NCBI GenBank assembly: GCA_036924085.1
Contig: JAVGWX010000008.1
Span: 48,157,019 to 48,221,018 of the forward strand
DNA from: Ariolimax columbianus
Taxonomy: Eukaryota > Mollusca > Gastropoda > Stylommatophora > Arionidae
Length of the DNA stretch: 64,000 nt
Direction: 5' to 3'
Part shown: positions 33,540 to 44,771 of the stretch, in pieces
Numbering within the stretch: the stretch's first letter is position 1
Layout: every line of letters begins with the position of its first letter
Notes under the pieces: model-generated
Databases searched by the model: none
The model's input: only the letters and a program-made list of their open reading frames with translations
Told to the model about the DNA's origin: nothing
Made by a program: the position numbers and the translations under genes

Positions 33540-34115
33540 TAGGAAATTATGGAACAGTATCATACTAGAAACTAGGAGTTATAATGGATCACACAGATAA
33601 GGTGAATGAACAAGTCCAGGTAGCAGTGAAAAAGGCAAATGCAATGTAAATATGATACAAAGAAATATTAAATATAGAAGCAAAGAAGTGATAGTCACTG
33701 TATAAAACTATTAGACCTAGATTGGAGTACTGTGTACAGGTGTGGAGTCTTTATTGTAGAGCAAATATTATAAACACGCTATACAAAGAAGAGCGACATA
33801 AATGATAGTCGGAATCCAGAATTTTAATTATGAGGAAAGACTGGTCTAGAATTTCTAAAAAAGAGAAGAATTCGAGGTAATTATTACGTTAATACGATAA
33901 TCAACGGAAAATAGAAATTCGATTATAATAGTTTTATTCAACATACAGCCGCCGACAAGAACAATAAAGCACAGCCCCCAAATTAAGAAAGTTCCAGATT
34001 AGATACCAAGAAATATAATTTTAGCCAGATAATGGTGAATGCTTGGAATGCTTGGTCACAAGAAATAGTAGATTCGTGGTCAAGAACATATTGGAAAATA
34101 AGTGCTTTTACATCA
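33540..34115 (+). pseudogene. CR1-like reverse-transcriptase C-terminus, plus strand
   Basis: Frame-corrected blocks: GVIMDHTDKVNEQVQVAVKK and ANAM (near 33575), then TIRPRLEYCVQVWSLY (33700-33750), NFNYEERLV (near 33820) and SSRLDTKKYNFSQIMVNAWN with AWSQEIVDSWS (33990-34080). The LEY-x-x-x-VW-P-like and SR-D-x-x-x-Y-x-FS-x-x-x-x-x-WN blocks are hallmarks of CR1/L2 elements. Many stops. It lies between two RTE-like pieces (33.0 and 34.4 kb) and might have inserted into one RTE copy. Confidence 0.8.
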
Positions 34116-34364
34116 AATGAATCTAAAGATGTAAGAGGTAAGTAGAGATACCAAAAAGAGGGCATAGACAAACAACTAAGAAAAGCAGCTACAGGCTTTC
34201 CTTTTGGCAAATTAGGTTCCGTGCAGACCAAATAGCCTTCACTGGGAAGCATTGTTGAACACAGTGTGGAATGGAACTCACAAATTCATATCCGATTCGT
34301 GGAGTATTAAAAGAATTTGACCGCTTAGACAGAAAATTTACAAAACTAGTTAATTGTAAATAAT

Positions 34365-34990
34365 ACATTTTCAATAGGCGGTGAGGAAATAGACCAGGTC
34401 ACGCATTTTGAATATCAAGGCTTCCCAATTGACACAAATGGCGACTGCTCAAAAGAAATCAAAAGAAGACTAGCCAATGCAACGCAGAGGCTTAACAACC
34501 TGAAGAAATAATGACAGAACACCAGCATAATGATACAAATCAAAGTCTTAAGAGCCTGTGATTTTCCTGTGGCAGCATATGGCCACGAAACATGGACGGT
34601 TACCAAAAACAGTGGAAAAAGAACCGAGTTCTTTGTGTCAAAATGTTACAGAAGGATCAGCCGAATACCCTGGACTGAGAGAAAGATAAATACAGATATT
34701 AGACAGGAATTGAACATATAAGTGAACTTGTTTATCAATTCCATCATGGCCAGATATAGTTCAAATACTTTGGTCACATCGAGTGACGCCGCGGTCTTGG
34801 CAGAACAGTGACGGAAGGTATGGTACATGGCTAAAGATTCAGGGGTAGATCGAATAGACGACGGAACTAAGATATCAGGGAATGCCTGGGCATGACTGGC
34901 AGAGGCTGGAGATTTGGCTAGGGAACGAGTTTCGATCAGGCGGGCTGTGATGGGAGCGACGTTTGATAAAAGACATGCTACAGAATGAGA
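34365..34990 (+). pseudogene. RTE-like C-terminal domain
   Basis: Blocks in order: EEIDQVTHFEYQGFPIDTNG, DCSKEIKRRLANATQRLNNL (34385-34505), IQIKVLRACDFPVAAYGHET then WTVTKNSGKRTEFFV (34533-34640), CYRRISRIPWTERKINTDIR, IMARYSS (near 34745) and a decayed basic tail to about 34980. The 'F-YLGS-I--DG-C--EI--R' and 'LYG-ETWT' pattern is standard for the thumb and C-terminus of RTE-like elements. One stop interrupts near 34506. Confidence 0.82.
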
Positions 34991-35129
34991 CAGAGAATCG
35001 CTGTGGAAGTTACTCATGCCCTTAGAAGTACCCCTGAAGTTCACTTAGCGGGAACAAACCATTTTGAAAATTGTCAACAGCAAGCTAAACAGCCAATGAC
35101 TATAACGAAAAAATGTGCTGGAATTAGAC

Positions 35130-35585
35130 GAAATGCAAAACATCAAATACTGAATATGATGTCCATGGGACGCGTTAAAGCATGGCAAACCATCAAATAC
35201 TGAAACTGATGTCCATGGGACGCGTTAAATAATGGTAAACCAGCAAATACTGAAACTCATGTCCATGGGACGCGTTAAATCATGACAAACCATCAAATAC
35301 TGTAACTGATGTCCATGGGACGCGTTAAATCATGCCAAACCATCAAATACTGAAACTGATGTCCATGGGACGCGTTAAATCATGACAAACCATCAAATAC
35401 TGAAACTGATGTCCATGGGACGCGTTAAATCATGACAAACCATCAAATACTGAAACTGATGTCCATGGGACGCGTTAAATCATGACAAACCATCAAATAC
35501 TGAAACTGATGTCCATGGGACGCGTTAAATCATGGCAAACCATAAAATACTGAAACTGATGTCCATGGGACGCGTTAAAACATGG
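35130..35585 (+). repeat. 50-bp minisatellite, about nine units
   Basis: Unit parts: accatcaaatactgaaactg, atgtccatgggacgcgttaa and atcatgacaa, highly homogeneous. Unit ends vary (gcatggc, aatggt). Confidence 0.96.
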
Positions 35586-36699
35586 CTTTCTTTAAATAGC
35601 CGTCTGACTCACCGGGTATGCCACTGAAACGTCATATTCTACCTCGGACTAAATAAGGGAACTCATATTGTGCAAATGTTTACAATCAATCCATGCTCCA
35701 CACAAAGAAATAAAACAAAATTACGGAACAAAACACAACAAATCACTGTTGAGAGTGATCCTTTTCACAAAATCCTGCCCTGAAACCAACTGCATATCCA
35801 TTTTTGTTTATCGAACACGCCATTATAGTTGACACATGCAAGTTTCGTTATTTAGTCAGCCTTGGAATATGACGTTTTAAGTGGATTTTTCCGTGAGTGA
35901 GAAGGCTGTGATCAATCCGTCTTCAGAATATGAAATGTCCGCCTGGGCAATAGCTTCAAACTGGAAAACTACACCTACAAATAGAAATCAGGAAGGATGA
36001 ATTATTACAGCTGCTGTGATATCAGTCGTACGACCTTTTTCCCATTGCTTGAGTAGTCAATGAATTTATAGGCAGAGGATTACGGGCCGCTTCGCCGCTG
36101 CTGTTACCGCGTCGTGTGTTGGCTATGTTTGATTATTTCACCCCTAACAGAGAAACAACATATGTCTTAATGTTGATTTGATCCTCTGACCATCTTTGTC
36201 AATAGGCAGGCATTGAAACAATTGGTCACGTGATGTCAACACAGATAAAGAAAAGAGGACAATAACAAAAGCTACAACCCGTGACTGATAGGGGAGATTA
36301 CAGAGTAATACAGCAACTAGAGAAATTCAAATAGCTTCCAAATCATCCAGACTTCAGAGACGCCACTTTGAACAAAAAACGTAACAAAACTAGCGCAGCG
36401 CCCCATCCCCAGCCCCTCCCCAAACGCCCGTCGCACAGATACATGTTGAGTCCCTTATGACAAGCAGCATACTTCCACCATAGAAGAGAATATGATTACT
36501 AGAGCTGGTAGACAACATACCAGAAGAGACGAAAAGAAGTCATCCAAACGGATAGAGAGACAACTTTGGAAAATATTCAAAATAAATACACCTTGACAGA
36601 TTGGACCCGCATATGCACAAATGGATTGGCAGCAATAGCTTTACAAATGAAATGGAAAGCTTTTACACAACATTAAATAAAGCACAGATCAGTTACTGT
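35586..36699. other. No feature recognised
   Basis: Over 1 kb of unique-looking, moderately A/T-rich DNA. I see no ORF with a domain, no tandem structure and no RNA signal. Confidence 0.4.
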
Positions 36700-37100
36700 T
36701 AAAAAGAAATAAGTACAGGGTTTTCCAATCTAGGTCTTTTAATAACGGATAAGGCAGATGTGAAAAAGAAATCAAAAAGAGAATAGGTATGGCTAAAATG
36801 GTATTCAGCAACATGCGACACTTACTGTCACCCTAACAGATGAATCATCATTTGAAAATGAGAATTGTCAGGTGTTATATGTACTTGTCACTAATTTATG
36901 GACGCAGAAACATGGACACTGAATAACAAGTTGGTAAAGAGTATTGAAGCATTCTAAATGTGTGTATATAGAAGATAGGTCGGATTCCTTTGTTAAAAAG
37001 AGAAGAAAACAAATGTGGAGGCATTGAAAAAGTTGGAGGTGAAAAGAGAATTAATGACCGAAACCAGGGCAAGACAGTTAACGTTTTTATTTTGGCCATA
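36700..37100 (+). pseudogene. L1/RTE-like C-terminal reverse-transcriptase remnant
   Basis: Frame-corrected reading: FQNLGLLITDKADVKKK (near 36727), IGMAKMVFSNMRHLL (near 36785), DAETWTLNNKLVKSIEAF (36900-36955), KEKKTNVEALKKLEVKREL (37000-37060). The 'I-MAK--FS-MR-LL', 'ETWTLN--L-K-IEAFEM' and 'KTN-EVL' blocks are typical of a LINE C-terminal region. It is truncated on the right by a SINE-like insertion at 37103. Confidence 0.8.
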
Positions 37101-37102
37101 TG

Positions 37103-37450
37103 GCTTGGCTTCGTTCATTCTCAATCTCCAATACCAAACCCTGAAAAGGCTTAAGTAGCAGAATATAATCCAGAGAACGAAATGCGTTCTGTCTTAGTTT
37201 ACAGTTTGACTGCGATATTTGTACCAACACATCCGACCTCAGCAAGCATTTTTTGAGTACCGGGTTAGCATTCCCCCTTCTCCTTAGCCAGTTTGCCCTG
37301 CTGCAGCCTGTTATCCAGGATCACCGCGTGGAGGTGTAGAAGGGTCTTCTAGAAGGGTCTTGTGGGTGCAGAAGGGTCTTGGCAGCTTTGGTTCGCTGGC
37401 CCTGACGCTCGCAGTCAGCTATGAGTCGCTGGCCACTGCAGCTAATGCTG
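37103..37450 (-). mobile_element. GAA-family SINE-like element, minus strand, variant tail
   Basis: Full-length minus copy: tail side atggcttggcttcgttcatt, then caatctccaataccaaaccc, gcgatatttgtaccaacaca, tctccttagccagtttgcc, ggatcaccgcgtggaggtgt, and the head agctatgagtcgctggccac. A tandem duplication of gaagggtcttctagaagggtc (split here in the source) disturbs 37338-37382. The tail shows ggcttggcttcg in place of the GAA run, like the copy at 44628. Confidence 0.85.
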
Positions 37451-37489
37451 CATATAACAAGACAATCTTCCTCGTTGAAGACCATACTA

Positions 37490-37690
37490 GAGGGTATGGT
37501 AGAAGGCAGTCGTTCAAGAGACAGACAAAGTTATAAGTAGTTGGATACCACCAAGAGATGGATAAAAAAATCCTCTGAGATCGCACCATTACGGCATGAT
37601 ATCGAGTACACTGGAAATTGCATCCGACCTTCGTGCAAAGATGGCACTTGCACTGAACAAAAATTCAAATCTCATTCTTAAACAACTGAA
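37490..37690 (+). pseudogene. Possible LINE basic tail remnant
   Basis: Reads MVEGSRSRDRQSYK, stop, LDTTKRWIKKSSEIA, resembling the G-SR-RGRP--RW tail of RTE-like elements. The segment catgatatcgagtacactgg through gatggcacttgcactgaa is also found, diverged, at 55900-55975. Confidence 0.5.
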
Positions 37691-37779
37691 TCAGAGGCAC
37701 TGTAAACATATGTTATTGTCAACGTAGAAAACAAGAGCCATGTCAGAGATGAGATCGTCTTCTTTTTGATTCCTGTTTG

Positions 37780-38265
37780 ACATAATGACCCTCATAAACC
37801 ATAAAAACAGTGAAATAAACTGCCTGTCCAAGGTATTCTTGAATACCAGCCACAGTTTCAACAAGATTACTTTTCAGTGGATTCATGCATACTGTAAGAA
37901 ACATGTAAATAATGAGACAGATAGACTAGCCAAAGAGGTAAGAAACAACACCAAAACAGAAGACAGAGACGCAAGTGAAGAAATAAAGAAAATGGCAATT
38001 ATCTTTTGAGATAAATAGCACAAAGAGCACCCAGAATCGCAAGTAGCAGAACCATGCTACTCTGTGTCATGAACAGATCAAGTGACAAGGGTTATTCCAC
38101 TGCTGACTAACAAATCATCTCCTCAGCAAGTTACAAATTGGGTGCTTGTGTCCAGGTGGAGAGAACAAACAAACTGGAATATGCTCTCTGTGTTTACCGG
38201 TGGAATGAGAGGGGTAGACTGACAACAAAGCCTTTCCCACCTCTATTGCAGATATAAATGACAAA
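37780..38265 (+). pseudogene. RNase H remnant of an I/Jockey-like LINE
   Basis: A 74-codon frame holds KITFQWIHAYCKKHVNNETD then RLAKEVRNNTKTEDRDASEE. The TFQWI-x-AHC-x-x-x-GNE-x-AD-x-LAKEG core of RNase H is recognisable, with the last catalytic Asp present (TDRLAKE). Upstream acidic residues cannot be found. A decayed downstream part follows to the AT tract. Confidence 0.72.
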
Positions 38266-38269
38266 AAGA

Positions 38270-38285
38270 TGTATATATTTATATA

Positions 38286-38382
<97 letters not shown>

Positions 38383-38400
38383 TTAAATTTATATATATAG
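38270..38400 (+). repeat. (AT)n microsatellite
   Basis: tatata runs with rare a/g interruptions. A likely hairpin-forming tract. Confidence 0.95.
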
Positions 38401-38509
38401 AATCCAGACTCTGATGACCAAGTTTATAAGGAAGATATATACAGGTGTTTATAGATAGGACAACAAAGAAGAAGAATTGACATAATTAAGAAAACTTATT
38501 GATAAAATG

Positions 38510-38800
38510 AAATGTAGAGCTCTGTGCCCTTTGAGATGAAAACTGATCTACAGCAAAAAGATCTTTGGCTTACGATGTGAGGGATCATCGTGATTCCCGT
38601 AGTAGTGAGAGACACGCAAATGTAGCCAAGCATAGCACTACCTCCTGGAGGACCCTGGTCCACCTTTATCAGCACGTTCGGGATGTGAGAAAAGCTACTG
38701 CAACCCACCACTAAACGTCCTTTTCAGGGCGCACAAAAGAGTAAACTTACTCATTGTGGGCATTCGAAACAACACCAACATTTCTCTTTCTGTTTGCTAT
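38510..38800 (+). mobile_element. CAA-tailed interspersed repeat (R2), copy 2
   Basis: Matches copy 1 and the others: gatcatcgtgattcccgtag, agtgagagacacgcaaatgt, ctcctggaggaccctggtcc, acctttatcagcacgttcgg, cgtccttttcagggcgcaca, aaagagtaaacttactcatt. Ends gaaacaacaccaacat. The region tgtgagaaaagctactgcaa to aaaagagtaa can be read as a degenerate C-x4-C...H finger. Confidence 0.78.
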
Positions 38801-38883
38801 TGCCTCGAATATTAAGACAGCAACACAACCAAACATAAATGGGATTCAATGGACTGGGACATAACAACTTCAAGACCTAGGTC

Positions 38884-38965
38884 AGTGATCTTAAACCTTT
38901 TTATACCTAGGACCCACTTTTATAACTCTCGTGACCATACATTTTCCTTAACGCCCGTAACAATC
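38884..38965 (+). repeat. hAT-like terminal inverted repeat fragment
   Basis: cagtgatcttaaaccttttt followed by atacctaggacccactttta resembles the hAT-superfamily end (CAG-GGTTCTCAACC-TTTT). No partner end was found in the window. It is a possible MITE or the end of a decayed element. Confidence 0.4.
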
Positions 38966-39199
38966 TAAATTGAAGAAATGGGCCAAAGGGCAGGAGCACA
39001 TAGGCGGCTGGATCAATAACCAACAAAATTGAAGAAAACTCAGCGCGTCCACTGAGTCTGTGTATTTTGGATGTTTTTAATCATATTGTAGAAAGTTCCT
39101 TGCAGAACGTCTCTAACATCACAGTCCATCTGAAAGAAGCTCGATCTCTTCTAAAATCCCCAGTCTACTTTAGAGTCATGCCATCGCCTTCTTGGTCTG

Positions 39200-39430
39200 T
39201 CTCATCTTCTGCAAATACGACATTACAGCGCACGGTTCAGGGCAAGCGAAGGCAAAAAACCTCCTAGAAAACGATGGGAAGACAACATCCGTGAATGGAT
39301 TAACCTACAACTCAAGGAGACACAATAAGCAACCGCAGACAGAGAGGGATGGCACAGGATTGTGGAGGTATCAACAGGGGTGCCCAAAGAAGTCAAGGGA
39401 TGAACGGACTGAGCTTAACATTTTATGAGA
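39200..39430 (+). pseudogene. RTE-like retrotransposon tail
   Basis: TTLQRTVQGKRRQK, a frame change, then PRKRWEDNIREWINLQLKET, stop, ATADREGWHRIVEVSTGVPK. This has the same layout as the 2.3-kb tail: a GKR-RGRP-KRWEDNI block followed by ADRE-W--IV. Confidence 0.78.
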
Positions 39431-39892
39431 GCTCACCGAATAATGGACTGAGAAAAGACAGACACAAAAACAAGATAACAATGGTTATGTAAAAGAATGC
39501 AACAGACAATTATTTAGTGGTGGGAGACCCACTCCTGCAAGTCTTAGTTTCAGTCAAGATGTACTTCTGCAAGGGAAGATGCCCACGTGAAGTAGATATA
39601 GCCCGTAGAAGGATTTCCTGCATATGGGACTAGGTTCGAGCAGCTTATTACTTCGCTGCGTTGGGAAAGTGCCATGGAGGGTAGTTAACCGATGTGCCAA
39701 CCCATCTTCATAGACTCAAATACTAGAGCAAAGTAGACCCACACCCTGTTAGGCGCCATCTATGCTGCTCTTACCATTACCTGTGTTATGTTATGTCACA
39801 CAGTTAATCTCCTCTTACGACATGCTCTCTGTGCGGCAATGATGTTATTCTTGTCTTTGTCTTACACAAAGACCCCGGCGGGCCACTTGGGT
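39431..39892. other. No feature recognised
   Basis: Unique-looking sequence. No motif seen. Confidence 0.4.
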
Positions 39893-40650
39893 TGTGGAAT
39901 CATCATCATCTAGGCGCCTCAGTTTCTGTAGACCATGCACGTGGCGCCCTGTAAAATGTGTCTAGCCCTGCCTCCTGTATTTTGACTCTGTCTGCTATGG
40001 CTGTAAAGTCCGATCCGCGAGTGACAGTCCCTGCCACAGATCGTACAACCTTGCTGGCTTGCCTGGCTGTTCCTTGATCTCTTCAGTCTTTCTCTTTTCT
40101 CTGCAGCTAGAGGCTTCTTCGAGCGTCAGCAGTAAATTTTCCCCATCCAACCTATTGTCTACAGATAGCTCAGTCCTGAGCTATTCCTCCCAGCCCTCGG
40201 ATGGGACGTCGCATGATGTCAAGTCTCTCTTGCATACGTCCTTGAATCGCAGTGTGGGACGGCCGATTCTTCTAACTCCAATGGCTAGCTGTCCATAAAT
40301 GATATCCTTTGGCAGTGTCTCATCTTCCATGCGATAAACATGTCCCAACCACCGACGACATCCGTGGCTCAACATCGAGTAAATGCTGGGAGTGTTTGCT
40401 TTCTGTAAGACCGTATTATGTGACACTCTCTCTTGCCATCCAATCCCCAATATACTCCGTATACACCTCATGTAAAAAGGTATTGAGCCGCCGTTCCTGT
40501 TTAGTGTAAGTGCTCCAAGTCTCGCATCTATACAAGAGTGTCAAGAACGCAGGGTTGATAGACCCGGACCTTGGTGCAGTGAGACAGCGCAGTGTTCTCC
40601 CAGACATAATTCGCAGCAATATAGACAATGTGGTAGGCACAGATTACATA
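39893..40650 (-). pseudogene. LINE C-terminus with C2H2 finger, copy 1, minus strand
   Basis: Minus reading: LRIMSGRTLRCLTAPRSGSI, LLYRCETWSTYTKQERRLNT, a frameshift at about 40470, then MRCIRSILGIGWQERVSHNT, MLSHGCRRWLGHVYRMEDET, LPKDIIYGQLAIGVRRIGRP, TLRFKDVCKRDL. Near 40050-39990 the finger CTICGRDCHSRIGLYSHSR follows. The order (LYGCETWT, RWQDRV, RRLGHV-RM, L-YG-L--G-R--G, C2H2 finger) is that of a widespread invertebrate LINE family also seen at 59.9 and 63.0 kb. A (GAT)n-like tail lies at 39893-39915. One frameshift only, so fairly young. Confidence 0.87.
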
Positions 40651-40684
40651 AAGTTTTGTTAACTAAGTAATTACACGAATGTCT

Positions 40685-41135
40685 TCTAAATTACGCTACT
40701 GATATGCGCAGGTCTGGTTATTGCGTCATGAGTACGGGAAGGTCTTGTATCTGCGTCAGGCGTGCGGAAAGGTCTTTTTACTATCTCAGATGTATGAACA
40801 TGTTTTATAGCAACATCTAGTGTATAAAAAGGTCTGCCTTTTTGGTAATGGTTGCTGCACGACCTAACAACTACACCAAGGGTACGGAAAAGTATGTTAA
40901 CTGCGTCAGAGATATGAGAAAGATCTAATAACTGCTTCAGGGGAACAATGAGGCCTTCTAACTGTTTCAGGGATATTTTTAGATCTACATACTAGGTCAG
41001 AGTTACGAGAAAGTCTACTAACTGTGTATGGGAAGGTTTATTGTCGGAACTACAACGTCTACTAACTGCGTCAGCGGAACAGGAAGATTTACTAAGTTCT
41101 GCAGATCTGCGAAAAGGTCTAACAACTAAAAATAT
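40685..41135 (+). repeat. Degenerate 30-34-bp minisatellite
   Basis: Words such as gtctactaactgcgtcaggg and tacgggaaggtcttg recur with many changes. Same vocabulary as the homogeneous array at 41478. Confidence 0.78.
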
Positions 41136-41165
41136 AGTGTAGAAAACATGGCTATATTCAGTTTT

Positions 41166-41236
41166 ACGAATGATTAGGATTAGGGTTAGGTTTAAGTTAA
41201 AGGTTAGGTTTAGGGTTATAGTTAGGGTTAGGGTTA
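41166..41236 (+). repeat. Interstitial telomere-like (TTAGGG)n tract
   Basis: Contains gattagggttaggttt, aaggttaggtttagggtt and tagttagggttagggtta. At least five exact TTAGGG hexamers with diverged ones between. The G-rich strand is the plus strand. TTAGGG is the ancestral metazoan telomere motif. Confidence 0.88.
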
Positions 41237-41477
41237 AATAACATGGTTGTTATTACATCGTCTAACAGCACGGATAATGCCATGCTGCTGTACAAACCTA
41301 TTTCTACTCTCCTTGTCATGGACCAACACTGACAGATTCAAGCTATTCGTTGCTAAGACGACAAGAATAAGCGGGTGCATAAATTCTCGTCTAATCTCGT
41401 AGAATGTTAGACACCGCCAACAGCTACAAAGTAGACTATTCTGTAACGTCACTACTTCAAAATTGGTGTTAAAGAGA

Positions 41478-41795
41478 AATCTACTAACTACGTCAGGGGT
41501 ATGGGAAAGTTTTCCTACTACGTCAGGGGTATGGGAAAGTTTTCCTACTACGTCAGGGGTATGGGAAAGTTTTCCTACTACGTCAGGGGTATGGGAAAGT
41601 TTTCAGACTACGTCAGGGGTATGGGAAAGTTTTCCTACTACGTCAGGGGTATGGGAAAGTTTTCCTACTACGTCAGGGGTATGGGAAAGTTTTCCTACTA
41701 CGTCAGGGGTATGGGAAAGTTTTCATATTACGTCAGGAGTATGGGAAAGTTTTCCTACTGCGTCAGGAGTACAGGCAGATCATCTCGACACCAAC
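41478..41795 (+). repeat. 30-bp minisatellite, about ten units
   Basis: Unit: actacgtcaggggtatggga then aagttttcct, almost invariant. A period of 30 keeps two plus frames open over 100 or more codons (TTSGVWESFP and MGKFSYYVRG types), which are artefacts. Confidence 0.96.
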
Positions 41796-42289
41796 AGGTT
41801 TGAGGGACCAAATAGCATGGGAATCCTTGGTAGGCCTGAGCGATCTCTGAATGTTTATCCGTAATTATAAACCTGTCACTGGCCCGTCATTATAAATTAT
41901 GTTTCTAGGACAACAGAAGGACGTGCCCTTTGAAGTTTGCGAAGAATTACTGGTCCAAACGCAGGATATGGTTCGAAAAGCGTGTACCAGAACTAAATCC
42001 AAAGATGAACGGATGGAGTTACTGTATCCCCATTAAAAGGAAGACATGTCTTCATTCGTTCGCTCACGTTCTCAGACCAGCAGACATTGCAGAAAAACGT
42101 GATTTTGTCCAGGTTTTTGCTATGTTGAACTTTTGGAATCCTAACAATCGTATTATTTGGTGATACTTAATTGTTGTTTTGTTATTATCCAAGCTTACCG
42201 GAACCCTGTGGTTTTTAGTAATAATTCTTATAGCTCCGTGATTATTAGCAAACCCTGCACCATCTTTGGTATTATACATTTTTCTTAGA
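41796..42289. other. No feature recognised
   Basis: A 77-codon plus ORF (41930-42163) starts upstream of nothing recognisable. No domain seen. Confidence 0.35.
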
Positions 42290-43690
42290 ACTCTTTGAGT
42301 ATTAGTAATTCTTGCTGGACCACCTTGAGTATTAGTAATTCTTGCTGGGCCACCTTGAGTATTAGTAATTCTTGCTGTACCACCTTGGATATTAGTAATT
42401 ATTGCTGTACAATCTTGGATATTAGTACTTCTTGCTGGATCATCTTGGATATTAGTAATTCTTGCTGGACCATCTTGGATATTAGTATTTCTTTCTCAAC
42501 CACCTGGGATATGAGTAATTCTTCTTGTATCACCTTGGATATGAGTAATTCTTCTTGTACCACCTTGGATATGAGTAATTCTTCCCGAACCACCTTGGAT
42601 ATGAGTAATTCTTCCTGGACCATCTTAGATATGAGTAATTATTCCTGTAACAACTTGGATATGAATAATTCTTCCTGTACCACCTTGGATATGAGTAATT
42701 CTTCCTGTACCATCTAGGATATGAGTAATTCTTCTTGTACCACCTTGGATAGGAGTAATTCTTCCTCTATCATCTTGGATATGAGTAATTCTTCTTGTAC
42801 CATCTTGGGTATGAGTAATTCTTCCTGTACTATGTTGGATTTTAGATATTAGTAATACTTTCTTAACCACCTTGGCTATTAGTAATTTGTCTTGGACCCT
42901 ATTGGGTGCATGTTAGTAATTTTTCCTGCACACCTGTGAGTATGATTAATTCTTCCTGTACCACCTTGGATATGAGTACTGCTTTCAGTACCACCTTGGA
43001 TATGAGTAATTCTTCCTTTACCATCTTGAGTATGAGTAATTCTTCCGGTACCATCTTGAATATGAGTAATTCTTCCTGTACCATCTTGGATGTAAGTAAT
43101 TAATCTTGGACCATCTTGGATTTCAGTAGTTTTTCCTGGATCACCTTGGATATTAGATATTAGTAATACTTTCTTAACCACCTTGGCTATAAGTAATCTT
43201 TCTAGGACACTATTGGATGTATATTAGTAATTTTTCTTGCACACCTGTGAGTATTAGTAAATCTTCCTGAACCACCTTGGATATTAGTAATTCCTCGTCT
43301 ACCACGGTGATTGTTAGTCAATCTTGCTGAACCATCTTGAGTATTAGTAATTTTTTCTGGACCACTTCGGGTATTAGTTATTATTTCTGGACCACCTTGA
43401 ACATTAGTAATTCTTCCTGGACCAATTTAGGTAATAGTAATTTTCCTGGGCCCCTTTGAGTATTAGTAAGTTATTCTGAACCACCTCAGATAATAGGAAT
43501 TCTATGTCTACCACGGTGATTTTAGTCTTGATGCGCCATCTTAAGTATAATTAGTCTTGGACCACCTTGGGTATGAGTATTTTTTTTCTGCATCCCATTT
43601 GGGTATTAGTAATTCTTGCTAGACTACCGTGATTGATACTATATTTTCCTGTACCACCTTAGGTATTAGTAATGCCTCAAGTTATTTCGT
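42290..43690 (+). repeat. 30-bp minisatellite, about 45 units, with a ~310-bp internal duplication
   Basis: Unit: ttggatatgagtaattcttc then ctgtaccacc. Variants atgag and attag occur in blocks. A run including ttagatattagtaatacttt and ccaccttggctattagtaat occurs at about 42837 and again at about 43146. ORFs with 10-residue repeats (LDMSNSSCTT; minus VVQEELLISK) are artefacts of the period. Confidence 0.95.
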
Positions 43691-44084
43691 ATTTTGTTCT
43701 TTTTTGTTATTGATTGCGCTGTTGCTATTTTGTATTTGTTGTTATTTCTTTTTTCACTGTTATTTTTTGTTTGCGTTCTTTGTGTTTGCTATTTTGTTAA
43801 TTTCAAGATACTGCGTCTGAATTCTTAAAGCCTGATGATTAAAACAGAAACATGTTGTAATTATTTTTAAAAAATTATTTCCGTGTATCAGATCGGAGGG
43901 AGCAGATCCTGGAGCAAACTGAAGAAGCTGGACCTCCATCTTCCTGGCTGCTGCATAATGCAAGGCTCTCAGCAGGCTAACCACTAGGAGATTCACAGTG
44001 TCGATCCCCATCTGTTGCCTAGGCTGATGTCCCAGTCTTTTCCGAGCTGTACTGCATGAACGTGAGGTGAGGATTTGATCTTAA
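43691..44084. other. T-rich sequence without recognised feature
   Basis: T-rich from 43690 to 43800, then unique. No coding motif. Confidence 0.4.
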
Positions 44085-44275
44085 TGTTAACATGGGTAGA
44101 TATGGTTCAGGCATAACGCCTTCCGTTCTCCGGACAATGTCCGGCTACTTGCAAAGCCCTTTTCAGATTGAGAACGAAGAAGAAGAAGAACAAGAAGAAG
44201 AAGAAAAAGAAGAAGACAGAAGAAGAAAAAAGAAGAACAAGAACAAGAAAAAGAACAAGAAGAAATATGCCACAC
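44085..44275 (+). mobile_element. GAA-tailed SINE-like element, 5'-truncated, long tail
   Basis: caggcataacgccttccgtt, ctccggacaatgtccggcta, agccctttt cagattgagaacg, then about 100 bp of gaagaagaag with a/c interruptions. Overlapping ORFs (EEEEEEDRRRKKKN type) come from the tail. Confidence 0.82.
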
Positions 44276-44627
44276 TGGAACAAAAACAAGAAATAAACTA
44301 ACGTTACAACCAACAAATGATCAACGGGAACAACGTAAAATACAAATGAAAACAACTAACACACCAAAGAAGGAGATGTACCCGAACTCGACCTATGTTG
44401 TTATATCCTTTATTTTAATCTCCCGTACCACCTCAACCTCCTCTTACTTGTATTTTTGGGCCGTTAAATTGTACTACACCCTCCTGATTTCCTTTGGAGC
44501 CTGTTTTATCAGGTAATCTGACCTGATTGTTTGATAAGGTACCGAGATGAAATGTGTTTTACTTTTATGGACTTAAACTGATCGACGATACCTTTACAAA
44601 GAGTTCCTTGTATAAACACTTGGGAAT
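44276..44627. other. No feature recognised
   Basis: Unique-looking sequence. No motif seen. Confidence 0.4.
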
Positions 44628-44771
44628 GGCATGGCTTGGCTTGGCTTCGTGCGTTTTCAATCTCCTGCTACCAAACCCTGAAAGGGCTTATGTAGCAGAA
44701 TGTAGTTCAGAGAATAGAATGCGTTGTGTAGTAGTTTACAGCTTGACTGCGATATTTGTACCTTTCGGTCC

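Noticed and set aside
42295..42717. 140-codon decapeptide repeat ORF
   Set aside because: Array artefact of the 30-bp period.
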